DNA from: Mixophyes australis
Lineage: Eukaryota > Chordata > Amphibia > Anura > Limnodynastidae
Assembly (NCBI GenBank): GCA_036250195.1
Contig: JAVHZZ010000002.1
Span: 69,306,205 to 69,370,204, forward strand
Direction: 5' to 3'
DNA length: 64,000 nt
This document shows positions 9,601 to 21,600 of the stretch, piece after piece (position 1 is the stretch's first letter; each line of letters begins with the position of its first letter). Position numbers and translations under genes: made by a program. The notes under the pieces were generated by a model. It was not told the DNA's origin and did not search any database. It saw nothing but the letters and a program-made list of their open reading frames with translations.

Positions 9601-12600
9601 AGCTGATTCCTATCCGCTGCCTCCGTGTGTCTAACAAGTTACAGATCTCTCCAACTCTCCTGTGTTACATCGCTACTGTTCCAGCTGATTCCTGTTAGCT
9701 ACTTCAGCGTGTCTACAGAGTCCTGCTCGTCTCAGCGCTCCAGTCTGCATTCTACCTGCCGTCAGCTGACCCGCTGCCTACTGCTTCTACAGTGTGTCCA
9801 TTTGTGTCAACTTGCCTGTTAGCATCGAGTCTACGCTCCTCGGCTTCCAGCTCTGCTACATCGCTTCAGCTCTCCCGTGGTCTCCTGCTGTTCAATTCGA
9901 TATACTACTGCTTCCTGAGTATTTTGTCGTCCTTGCTGGCCTACCTACAGTGCGCTGCACCTACCTGCCGCTTCCATTCTGCAAGGACTTCTCATCTCGT
10001 CAGTTCCCTGCCGCTCAGGTATCCCTGCAGCTATCTCTCTCATCTCGTCAGTTCCCTGCCGCTCAGGTATCCCTGCAGCTATCTCTAACAGCCTGCTCAT
10101 CTGAACCACGGTATGCATACTTCTCATTGACTGTGCTGGTGTATTGCATATCCATCTGGACTGAGTTGTTCTCCTCCGGAGTTTCCATCCTCTGAGACTA
10201 TTGCTATTATTGACTGTGTTTCCTTTTGCTGGACTATTCTAGTGACTTTGTTTATCTGTGCAGTGCTGTTCATTATTATTATTATTGTGTGCAGTTCAAC
10301 GTGGGATCAAGTTCAGTGTACCGTGTAGACTCTGCATTGCATTTATCTCCTCGTGTCCTTCCTCACATATATATTCAGTGGTACAACTTGCTAGTGGCAG
10401 ACCACTGATTCCTGTTTCCCTGTGTCACCAGTTGCATATATCCTCTCACATAAGCAGTGGTACAACTTGCTACACGCAGACCACTGACTTCCCCGTTACC
10501 TTCACCTGGATTCCATTCCTTCACTACAGACAGCGGTACAACTTGCTATACACAGACCGCTGACTTCCACCTCCTTATTACTCCTGGACATTCCTTCTCA
10601 CTATAGCAGTGGTACAACTTGCCGTGCGCAGACCACTGACTACCCTCTCGTGTCTTTGTCCATCCGGATCCTCGTGTTCAGTTACCTATTGTTTACCAGT
10701 GCTGCTAGTCATAGACTTTCTGAGCATTCTCCAACCATCTGCTGTTTCCAGTTCCATTATCACCCTGCCACCAGAGTATCATATACCAACTCTAGTGCTC
10801 TGATAAGACCATCAGCGGGTGATACTGGGTAAAGACTCCTAGTGCCCGTGACAACGAGGTGAGGCAGCACAGTACAGTAAACAATAATCACAGTAACTCA
10901 GTGAGCTCAGGGCACAGCTAGAGGGGCTGGGAAGAGGAGAGGGGATGGTCTGCCAACAACGGCACCTAGGAGGGAGAGCACGGATGATGCCAATTATGCC
11001 ATCACCAAGGCTTTTTTTTTGAAGAGCTGGCACTCTTACTTAGAAAGCCTTCAGTTCTCCCTTTTATACTAAGCTATCACAATTTAATTTCATCAGAGTT
11101 ATCATAAACCAAATGATCTCCACAGACCCAGATTTATCATACACTAAATGATCTCTTCTGTTTCAACTGAAATCAAGCAAAGACTGACACGTGAACTCAT
11201 AAGTACATAGATACCTGAACTTATTAAATGTAAATTAATATGGAAAACAAATCCACAATGCTTAAGATGAAAAACAATTAACAAAGTGCCAAAGATATAA
11301 TACAATAGTTTCTTAAAAGGAAAAAGGAATAAACAACAGAAATGATAAAGTCACAAATGATCTGTTTTCTGCCTAAAGGGAGATGATAATGGGGCACTTC
11401 TCAATATGAAATTGACTCCCAAAAGTGAACATATATATTAAATTTACAAGACATTTTAAATATGCTGCAGGTATCCACACCCCTTCCTGTGATGTCAGAA
11501 CTAGAAAGTCTGTGTAAATGCAAATTAGTTTTTCATGACCTCTTTTCAAACAGCATTCAAGTCAAGGTTTCTTTACACTGGTGTAACTTCATATCAGAAT
11601 GTCCTACTTAGACTATATTACCTCCACCCAGTTCAGATTAAGGCATTCCGTTCCAATAATGTGGGTAAAAATGTAAACATTTTAAAAATAGATTAAACTT
11701 TTTTAAAAGAATTAATAAAATATATATTTGTAAAATTATTTTAATCTATTATCACTGGCGTGATACTTATTAAATAGGCTTTGGAGAAGGCTGTTGAAAC
11801 GTACAATAGGGCTTTTCGTCCTTTCATAAATCAGCCCCATTATCCTTTCAGTGGAGATAGGGAGGGATTGTCATCAACATTTATTTATATAGCGCCAGCA
11901 AATTCAGTAGCGCTTTACAATTGTGAACAAAAACAGTAATAACACAGTAATGGGCAATACAGACAGTATAGAGGAGCAGGAACAGTAGAGAAATTCAGGA
12001 GACACTGTGGGTCTGATTCATGTCCAAATACAACTTGGATGTAAGGTATTTGTTTAAATAGAGCACAGAAAATGTGCATAGTTCCCCCGTATTCAAATCC
12101 AAGTATATCTCAAGATACGTTACGATTTGAATATGGGTGGAAATATGCTCTGTCTATACATTACTTGCTGAACATAGACAAACATAACAGACTGCTGTAT
12201 ACGCACATATGTACAATAAAAGTTCACATTAGAACGCCTAGCTTTTATTTTATCACAAATTAAAATAACAACTATTAATAGTATAATAATTCTAAAAAAT
12301 AATTTCTTTTCAAATATCATTTTTTATTTTTGTTTTACATTATTTACACAAATAAAGATGACCACAATGCCTACAATATGTACGCTACATTTAGATATAG
12401 TATATTTTAGTTGCATACAGTTGCTACTGACACGAATGTATGTGTCATTTGTAATGCAAAGACTATGATGTGTCAGTCTTCAATATCGCCCTATTGCACC
12501 TGCCCTGTAGTGGATGTAATAGATACTGCTGAAAACAGGCAGCTCTCTGATCCCTTCCTATCCACTTCAATGTGGCGTACGACAAACACAGAACTTGAGT

Positions 12601-15600
12601 CGACTGCATCTGTACAGCCTTGCTGTACATGCCCTACATTAGTCCACCCTTCCATTACCCGTTCTGCCAGTTGTGATATGAATTGCCTGCAATTGCGCTC
12701 ATTGCCGTAATGTCCGTTTATGGGCTTGCGCAGTTTACTGTGTATGGCTGCACACTACTCTATAAATCAGCTGTCACTGCAGAGCAATAACTGCAAGTGA
12801 AGATATGGTGGGATAGGCTTTGGTAGGAGCAGAATGCGCTTTCTGATAGATCACTTCTATAGTGTTTTCAAAAAACAAGCTGGGTGCTACAAAACTTGAC
12901 AGGTGACAACTGACAGAGTGGACTTTTTCAGCTGCGCTGAGGCGCACTGAATGCTTGGAAATGGAACAAGAAGCAGAAAAAGCATACCACAACTTTTACC
13001 ACTACAAGAAGTGGGGCTTTAATGATAAATTGGTTGCCAGGTAAATACGTTTAAAAAAATAATACCTTGGGATTGAACTGGTGCGTTCTGGGGCTTTACA
13101 AATCAGTAAAAATCAGAATTATTGAAAACCATACTGGTGTGATAGCTTGTACTGTTATAAACTGATATGCAGGGTATTATCTATTATCCTGCAACTTTAA
13201 GTGCAAAATTAAAGTAAATTAATCAAGTTTACACTACAAATTATCCTCCCTGACATTTGCAGAGTGTCTCATTTTGATAACCATCACCTGACACACAATG
13301 TCAAAATCATAGAGTGTGTCAGTGTTACTTTGCTTGCTATGTGTAAGCATATAGGGACGGCAGAGATAATAAATAATAATAATAATAATAATAAGGGTAA
13401 TGAAGATTAAATATTACTATGCAGAATTACCAAAACACTAATTTACCCAGCTTCCTTAAATACTATTTTATTATTGTATTATAATTTATATTATTTTATA
13501 TTGCTGTTTTTTTGTGTGTTGAGAAAAGATCATTGACAGAACCCTAAGGAGAATAAATGTTATATTTTTTTGTTAATACAAAGAGCTATCAGCTTGTAAT
13601 ATATAGCGCATTGTGTTCTATTTGTAAAATTATATATAGTGTAGTGTGTCATGTAAATATTTGTGTACTAATTTTCTGTTTGACACTGATAGTTCCTGGG
13701 CTGTCTGTTTTTCGGATACTTTATCCTGGTCAACATGTGCATTCCAGTATTCAAAAACATGAGCAAGCAACCATTCAATACGAAGACCATGGTGCTTTCA
13801 ATCTTCAATTCCACAGTGCCGGGTAAGAGAAAGCACGGGTTACATCTATTTACTGCATTGAGTCGCATGTCTGATGGGCCATTACAATGTATTTAGGCTC
13901 CGAAGGTGTAGAAGACATATTGCACCGAGGCATACCCTCAGAAATTGTGGGGTCTAGTACAAATGCTACAGGCAGGGTCCCTCTCCCAACTGTGAAAATG
14001 ACTGCAGCACACCCACATCCCTCATCCCAAAATCCATCCACAAGCCCCTCACTTGCTCCAAAATTCCACCATATGTATGACAAGGACCTATTAGTCTTCC
14101 ATGTTTTTATGTTTAAATTATTTATTTGAACTATGTTTTGGAGTGGTGACATTTTTGTAACTACTTGTCACGGGCACTAGGAGTCTTTACCCAGGGATCA
14201 CCAGGTGGTAGGCTTACCAGAGCAATGTAGATGGTAATAGGGTACTCTGGTAGCAGGGTGATCACGGAACAGGAAATGGTAGATGATGAGATGCTCAGGA
14301 AAGTCTATGACTAGCAGCACTGGTAATATGGAGGTAATAATACACGAGGAACTGTATGGACAAGGGCACGTGAAGGTAGTCAGTGGTCTGCGATAGCAAG
14401 TTGTACCACTGCTATAGTGAGGAGGAATGTCCAACAGAAACGAGGAGGTGATGAGAGTCAGCGGTCTGCGGATAGCAAGTTGTACCGCTGTCTGAGTGAA
14501 GGAATGGAATCCAAGTGGAGGTATCCGGGTAGTCAGTGGTCTGCGATAGCAAGTTGTACCACTGCTATGTGAGAGGATACTAGAACAGGTGATACAGGAA
14601 ACAGGGATCAGTGGTCTGCCTCTAGCAAGTTGTACCACTGAACATATATGTGAGGAGGTGCACGGGGAGAGACTGCAACACAGGATATACACGGGCACCT
14701 TAAACACGATCCACAGTAATATGCACAATATATATAAATGACTGAACAGCACTGCAAATATAGAAAGTCTCTTGAAGTAATCCGGCACAAGATAACACAG
14801 TCAATGATGGCAATAGACTCAGCGGATAGCAGACTCCAGAGGAGAACCAACACAGTCCAGCAAGATATGCAATACACCAGCACAGTCAATGAGAAGTATG
14901 CATACCGTGGTTCAGAAGCAGGCAGTCAGACAGGAGTGCAGCGATACCTGAGCGGCAGGAGGCCGGCAGGATGAGAAGTCCCTGGATGGATGAGGCAGAG
15001 GTCTAGTAGGTGCAGCGCACAGGTGAGTAGACCAACAGGGACACGAATCCACAGGAATCAGTAGAACGTGGAACTGGACTCATGGAGGGCCCAGGAGAAT
15101 GGTGATGATCTAGCAGAGGAATAGCTGATGAGACACGAATCCAATGCTGACAGGAGGGTAGAGACCAGCGGGACACAGGAAGGCGTGGAGAGCAGATCAG
15201 CAGTAGATGGACGATAGCGCTGACAGCAGCAGCAGGACTCTGCGGACACACGGAGGTAACCAGTAGCAACCAACAGGTGCCAATAGCGATGGAACACGGG
15301 AGAGCAGAGTAGACCAGGAGCTGTTGATCACGGAGAGTAGCGGATGGCAATAATAGCAGCAGTCTCGAGGAAACACGGGAGAGATGAGATGAGATGAAGA
15401 CTGCAGTGTACAGGGGCAGCGGATAGGAATCAGCTAACAGTCACGATGATGAAACACAGACGAGTTGCAAGCTGGAAACTGTAGTGCACGGAGGCAGCGG
15501 ATAGGAATCAGCTAACAGTCACGATGATGAAACACAGACGAGTTGCAAGCTGGAAACTGTAGTGCACGGAGGCAGCGGATAGGAATCAGATAACAGTCAC

Positions 15601-18600
15601 GATGATGGAACACAGACGAGTTGCAAGCTGGAGGCTGTAGTGCACGGAGGCAGCGGATAGGAATCAGCTCACAGACTTGATGATGAACAGGTGAGTGGAT
15701 GTGGAGAGAAGGCTGTAGTGCACGGAGGCAGCGGATAGGAATCAGCAAACAGTCACAATGATATATGATAGAGTTGAAGTGGTATAGAAGACTGTAGTGC
15801 ACGGAGGCAGCGGATAGGAATCAGCTAACAGTCACGATGATACACTTGATGGTAGAAGTGGTATGGGAACCACAGTAGTAGAAGTGGTTTGGAAACCACA
15901 GAGGTAGAAGTGGTTTGGAAACCACAGGAATCAGCAGCGCTGAATACACGAGGAAGCACAGGAACACCTTCAGAGACTCATGGGGAATGAGACTCCAAGA
16001 TCAGGCCACGTGGTGTTGACCACAGGTGCTTAATATAGGGAGTGTTGCCTGATCTGCCAATTAAGTTAAAGGGACATACACTGAAGGATAGGAAAGGGCT
16101 GCGCATGCGCAGACCCTCAGGATGGAGGACGGCCACGGTTCCTAAATGTCCGGGAAGAAGCACTCACAGTCCGGTGAGTGACACTACTTTTGCACTGGGG
16201 AAATAGATTGGTGCGTGGAACCTGATTCTTGTCTTCCCTCTCCATCTATACTAAATTGTCCAATACTTCATAAAGTAAAACATGGTAATGTGTTTTCATA
16301 GCAGCCCATATAGAAGCAATACAGTACATATTAAATGGGTATGGTTATAGTTATCACAGTACTACAGCAAGGTTCATTGACTTCAGGTACAAACACAGGA
16401 TTTCTAAAAGGGGATTTCCATATTGTGCTATCATTTTAGTGAGTAATAGGCAGCTCTCTGATCCCTTCCCACCCACTTCAATGTGGCATGCACTTCTGTT
16501 TGGTGCATGCAGCTCCCCCTTCACGAGCAATGCAGTGTGAAGCAGGACATACCTCCCAACTATCATTGCAGTAAGGACAGAGTCCAGACTGAGCTATATT
16601 TTCTAAGTTAGTACTTGTCCTCTCTCCTACCTCTTGTTGCAGATTTCATTACTTTTGGCTGATGGTGTCTTAAGCTCAGTTGCTGCTTGTCTGGATCCTG
16701 GAATGTTAGAGCCCTGTTTGGAAAAAGGATAGGTACATGAAATGTGGAAAGTCTAGTTGTGACAGGATGGACTGCATACGTCACCCTGGCTGTTGTTGCT
16801 GGGAACCGGCTGGGCTTACTTTGCACCATTCCCTTTCGTTACACCAAATGTGCCCTCTAACCGCAATAGGAGGGGCTTACAAATGTTGCCACCACTGGAC
16901 TCCTCACTGGCATCCAGTACCGGGTTTCTTCTGGGTAACTGACGCTGCTAGTGTACCCCGTTACTGGTGTACCTGGACTGGCACCCCTGACCTCTTCCTA
17001 TGGATCAGGGTTGCTGTGGATGGATCCCCCATGGCCTATCACACTGGCCAGAGCTGCTGGGTAGCGGGCAGAGCGGTGGTACCGGAAAGCTGGGTCCAAG
17101 TCTCAGAACAGCCGGGAACGGATTAGAGTTGGGTCTAATTTGTAGGTCACAGGGATAGATAAGATTCCAAGCAGGTCTTTAAAGCAAGTGATGTTTGTTT
17201 GCTCACCCTGGTTGAAGGTACCAGTGAGCAGGTCAGATGAAACAAAAAGAACAACTTTCAATAAAAAACAGTGCTTTTTATACAGTTTTTGGACACAGCC
17301 TCACAGGGTAAGCCAGTCCCCTGAGGTCTGAGCTATTTTTAGAATCAGGATGCAATGTGTTTACCCAAACATGGATTTACATGCAATGCAAAGCTAACAA
17401 TATTAACACTTGTCTGTGATATTCTAAAACTTGCTGTGATTTCCTGCATCTTGTTTTAGACACAGGAAATCTAACAGCAAGTCTAATTAAACCTTCCTGT
17501 GCCTTCAGGTGCTGGATCCTCACATATCAAACGGTCTAATTAACATGAGATTAACATGGGTCCTTTCTTCAGACAGTTGCAGAATACACATTCCCAAAGC
17601 ATAGTTACAAAACCCCAACTAAGTTATTTCCCTACCAAAATACACAAAAGACTTCCTCAACAAAGGCTTATTGCATCAGGTATATACCTCAGAAATAATA
17701 CCTTTCCTCTAGCAAAGTTAAAACAAAAAACAAATTTCTTCCCCTGGTCTCAAAAATAAAGATATATCCTTTACCAAAATGCACACAATATCAAAAATAA
17801 GTACATTTGCAATTATTTAAATAAGCACCCTGTGCTATTTCCTTTAAATAAATTTATACCATAAGTTATTTATAAGTGATCCAGTCACACCAGTAATGAG
17901 TGATCTCTCTAGGCTTCCCTCCTCCCAGCTAGCCTGACGTTAAATCAATAGAACCCACATTTAATAATCATCTCTCCCTGTAACTGACATAAAATTAATA
18001 TCATTCACATTTAATAAATAGACCTATTTCTTCCATTCAGCCCCAACATTAAATTAATAGCATTTAGAGTTAATAAATAGACCTTCCCCAACATATACTG
18101 CCATCAATTTTATAGTATTCACATTTAATAAAAACACCTATTTCCCCCCAAAATAATCCTGACCTTAACTAATTAGTATTCACATTAAAAATATAGATCT
18201 ACCCCCCTCTCAAATTGTCCAACATTAAATTAATGGCATTCACATTTAATAATTAAACTCATTTTCCCCAATACTGCAGCATCATTGAATAATTAGTCTT
18301 CACATTTTATAAACAGCCCTCCTCCCCGAACTCAGCCCCACATTCAATTCATAGCCACCAAACTATCCCAGCATTCAATAATTGGTTGCATCGCTCCACT
18401 TTAAATGAATAGGCACTGCCATGACCCCAATATTACATTTAATAGTCACCACCATCAAATAGTCCCTTCTAATAAATTAATATCTCCCACCTCACAATTC
18501 AATTAACAGGCCAGCCCCCATTCCCATTACAGTAAGAGCCTGACATTTGCTCCGTCCATTAAACTCCCATCATCACATACTTTCAGATCCAAAAAAGTGT

Positions 18601-21600
18601 TAAATAAATAAATAAATAAGGTGTATGGGTGTATAAGACACTAGAAATTCTGTTTGGTGCAACTCTAGCAGATTGCAGCTCAAAATGTTTGTGTCAGGGT
18701 GAAATTTGTGTTTTTAAATTCATACACCCTTCTCAGTTTTCATTCCAAAGCTTCCTGTAAATCATTTAACAACTGTAGGTAGCAGCAGACAGCCCCAAGT
18801 CATTGGGAGTCTGAGAGTGAGGGTGCTGTCCGAGGGGCACTTTTGTTTTAAAGTTTTATTGTGCAAGGTCAATATAACAACAAGAGACGATTGACAAAAT
18901 GAATATAGTTATAACAAATAGAGAAAAAGTAATCAAATCAATGATCAGCATCGAACATGCGAAACACTTAGTCAAACGAACCTTTAAATGTAGTAGTATT
19001 GAATGACCCAAAGTTTTTGTTGAAAGAGGAAAGAAGGAAAGAGAGGGAATAGAGGAAGAAAGGAGCGAGAGAAATGGTAGAAAAGGAAGAATGGTAAGAG
19101 GTGACTAGATCCATTGTAGAAGGGGAGAAGTCCAAAAGAGAAGTGAGATATTAGAACTGGGTTAAGTAAAAGGTGGACACACCTGAAAAAAGGCTAGCCA
19201 TGGATCCCAAACCTTGGTGAAAGCTCTCGAAGTGTTCTGAATAATGCTGGTCATATACTCCATCCGTTGAGTCTGCCAGACACTATTAATTATAGACTGC
19301 ATGGAGGGAGGAGATTGCATACGCCAGTCTGCCGCTATTTGGTAAGTAGCTGCCGAAACAATGTGCCCAATCAGTTTGTTCTGATGTCGGGGTGCCGAGG
19401 GAGCCCCCAGAGGGAGTAGAAAGAATTTGGGCTCTAGGGGAATGTCCACCTGAAGAATTGCACTAATCAGGCTTCTAATCTCAACCCAGAAGCCCGATAA
19501 TTTTGGGCACGACCACCATATGTGGAGGAATGTGCCTTCTTGGGAGCACCCTCGCCAACACCGATCAGATGAGTCATGGAGAATTCTGCTTAGACGCGAA
19601 GGCACATAGTGCCATCCGTATAACACTTTATAGACGTTCTCCTTGATTCTAACGCAGATGGAACTAGTAGCGGCATTTTCTTATATGTCAGACCATTCCT
19701 CCTCCGAGAGCTCCTCACCAAGGTCCCGCTCCCAAGCCAGTTCATGAGAGGCCCTAGAAGTTGAAGGGAAAGGAGCAAGTTCATAGTAGAGCGTTGAAAT
19801 TAGCCCTTTGGTTGAGGATTGGTGTAGACAGATGGCTTCAAATGTGGAGAGAGGTCGGGAAAGAAGACGATCTTTAACAACACTATGAAAGTGGCGGAGT
19901 TGCAAGAACTGATAGAAGTGTTTTGAGGAGATGTGGATATGTGATTGAATTTCAGAAAACTGAGGAAAAGTTGCAGATGTGGATAAATGATTAAGGTAAG
20001 TGACTCCCTGCGAGTACCACGGCTGGAATGCGCTATAATGAATACCTGGGGGAAATTCCAGAGAGTTGAATAACGGAATAACCGGGGAGGGATGGGGAGA
20101 CAAGGCAAATTTCTGGAATGACGAATCACAAATGGATAGAGAATGTGCGACTACTGGATGAAGCAACAATCGTTTAGGGCGACGAGATCTTGGGAGCCAT
20201 AGGAGAGAAGATAAAGAGAGCATTCCCAGACCATCAGCCTCGATTTTGGACCAAACTCTGGCTTCCGTCTGACCGGACCACAAGACACATTGAGCGAGCT
20301 GGGCAGAGAGATGATATCTTCGGAAGTCATGAATCCCCAAGCCTCCTCCCCGCGGAGACCACTGTAGCACCTTGAGTCGGACTCGGGGCCTTCTACCCGA
20401 CCAGACAAATCTAGAGACGTGGAATTGCAGAAATTTAAAAACATATGGTGGGATGCGGATGGGAAGAGTCTAAAAAAAGTACAGCAGCCTTGGAAGGATA
20501 TTCATTTTGATGGCATTAATACGGCCAATCTAGGATATATAGAGCTGAGACCATGACGTAAGGTCTATTTTTACTTGGCCGAGTAGGTGAGGAAAATTAG
20601 CTTGAAAAAGAAGGCGATAGTGTTTAGTGATAAAGACACCCAGGTATTTGATTTTGTGGCGACCCCATTGAAAAGGGAAGGAGCGCTACAGTAGCAGCTT
20701 GTCTGTAGCCGGTATGTTAAAGTCAAGTACCTCTGTCTTGTCTGGATTAATCCTATAGCCCGAAAAATAGCCATAAAGGTCTAGTTCATCTAAAAGAGGG
20801 GACACCGAAGTATTGGGGTTAGTAATAGACAGTAGGACGTTGTCCGCATACAGAGTGATCTTATGTGTAGAGGCGCCCACCTGAATGCCTGATATTTCGC
20901 GATTATTTCGGATTCTAGCTGCCAGAGGCTCAATAACAAGAGTGAATATAAGTGGGGAGAGGGGACATCCCTGGCGAGTGCAATTCGTGATCTGAAAGGG
21001 TGTCGAGGTCAGGCCATTAGCAGACACAGTAGCTGACGGGGACCGATAGAGGGCTAAAATACCTGTCAAACATCTATCTGTAAATCCCATCGCTCGAAGC
21101 ACTCCCTCCATGACTGACCAGGAGATGCCAAGGGGCACTTTTAACACCAACACTTTGCCAGCTGGAAAAGAGCTGGCATTAATAGAATGCTATAAATCAC
21201 TTGCTAATACATTGCAGGGAAGGGTGGACCCGAGAATAATCTCTCCCTTGTGACAACAGAGGAGCGTTCCCATTCACTTCACTGTGTCAGGGAGAAATTA
21301 AGCTCTATTAACTGCTGGAAAGGCGTTGGCATTAAAAGTGCATGTTTGAAACATGTGTAACTGATCCTCAGTAAGTAAGTTGGATACTGTCACTTAGCCT
21401 TAAATCAGAGTTTTAATAAAAAAGCTGACTAGTGATTTGTACAGCAAAACAAATGTGTTTGTGGCAGTCAGTTTGTTTTAACAAATGGATTGCCAAAGTA
21501 TTTCTACAGAAACAAATTGTGTTTTTTGCATGGTACAAAAACAATGGTGAAGTGGGAATTCATTGAATGGATGTTTTGAAACTTATGTAGCTAATGATAA

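Larger units (their letters stand above)
9124..10853 (+). mobile_element. Solo long LTR, hairpin family, copy 1
   Basis: A 1730-bp LTR starting TGTCACTCACCGGACTGTG and ending AGTGCCCGTGACA. It is flanked by the perfect 5-bp duplication ACGAG at 9119-9123 and 10854-10858. The same termini occur at 14166-16183, 44538-46151 and 52815-54179 (all - strand). A TATA-like TATATTAAG at 9268-9276 sets the transcription strand as +. The body holds tandem repeats of about 79 bp (around 9440-9640), a 46-bp duplication (9985-10084) and four hairpins (10376-10638). It has no internal coding region. The class is probably Gypsy-like, given the 5-bp duplication, but no pol sequence in the window ties to it. 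Long open frames here are chance. Confidence 0.92.
14166..16183 (-). mobile_element. Solo long LTR, hairpin family, copy 2
   Basis: A 2018-bp LTR in reverse orientation (+ strand starts TGTCACGGGCACTAGG and ends CCGGTGAGTGACA). It is flanked by the perfect duplication CTACT at 14161-14165 and 16184-16188. It holds four hairpins of the first class (14381-14640), about five tandem units of 75-80 bp around 15400-15860 (GGAGGCAGCGGATAGGAATC), and hairpins of a second class at 15858-15925. It lies in the 12.4-kb SOAT2 intron, antisense to the gene. Confidence 0.92.

Noticed and set aside
9338..10832. Several Ser/Leu-rich frames on the + strand
   Set aside because: They lie wholly within the solo LTR 9124-10853 and its tandem repeats.
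13557..13826. 89-codon + strand open frame over SOAT2 exon 3
   Set aside because: It reads in a different frame from the true exon (13693-13822), whose splice phases fit its neighbours.
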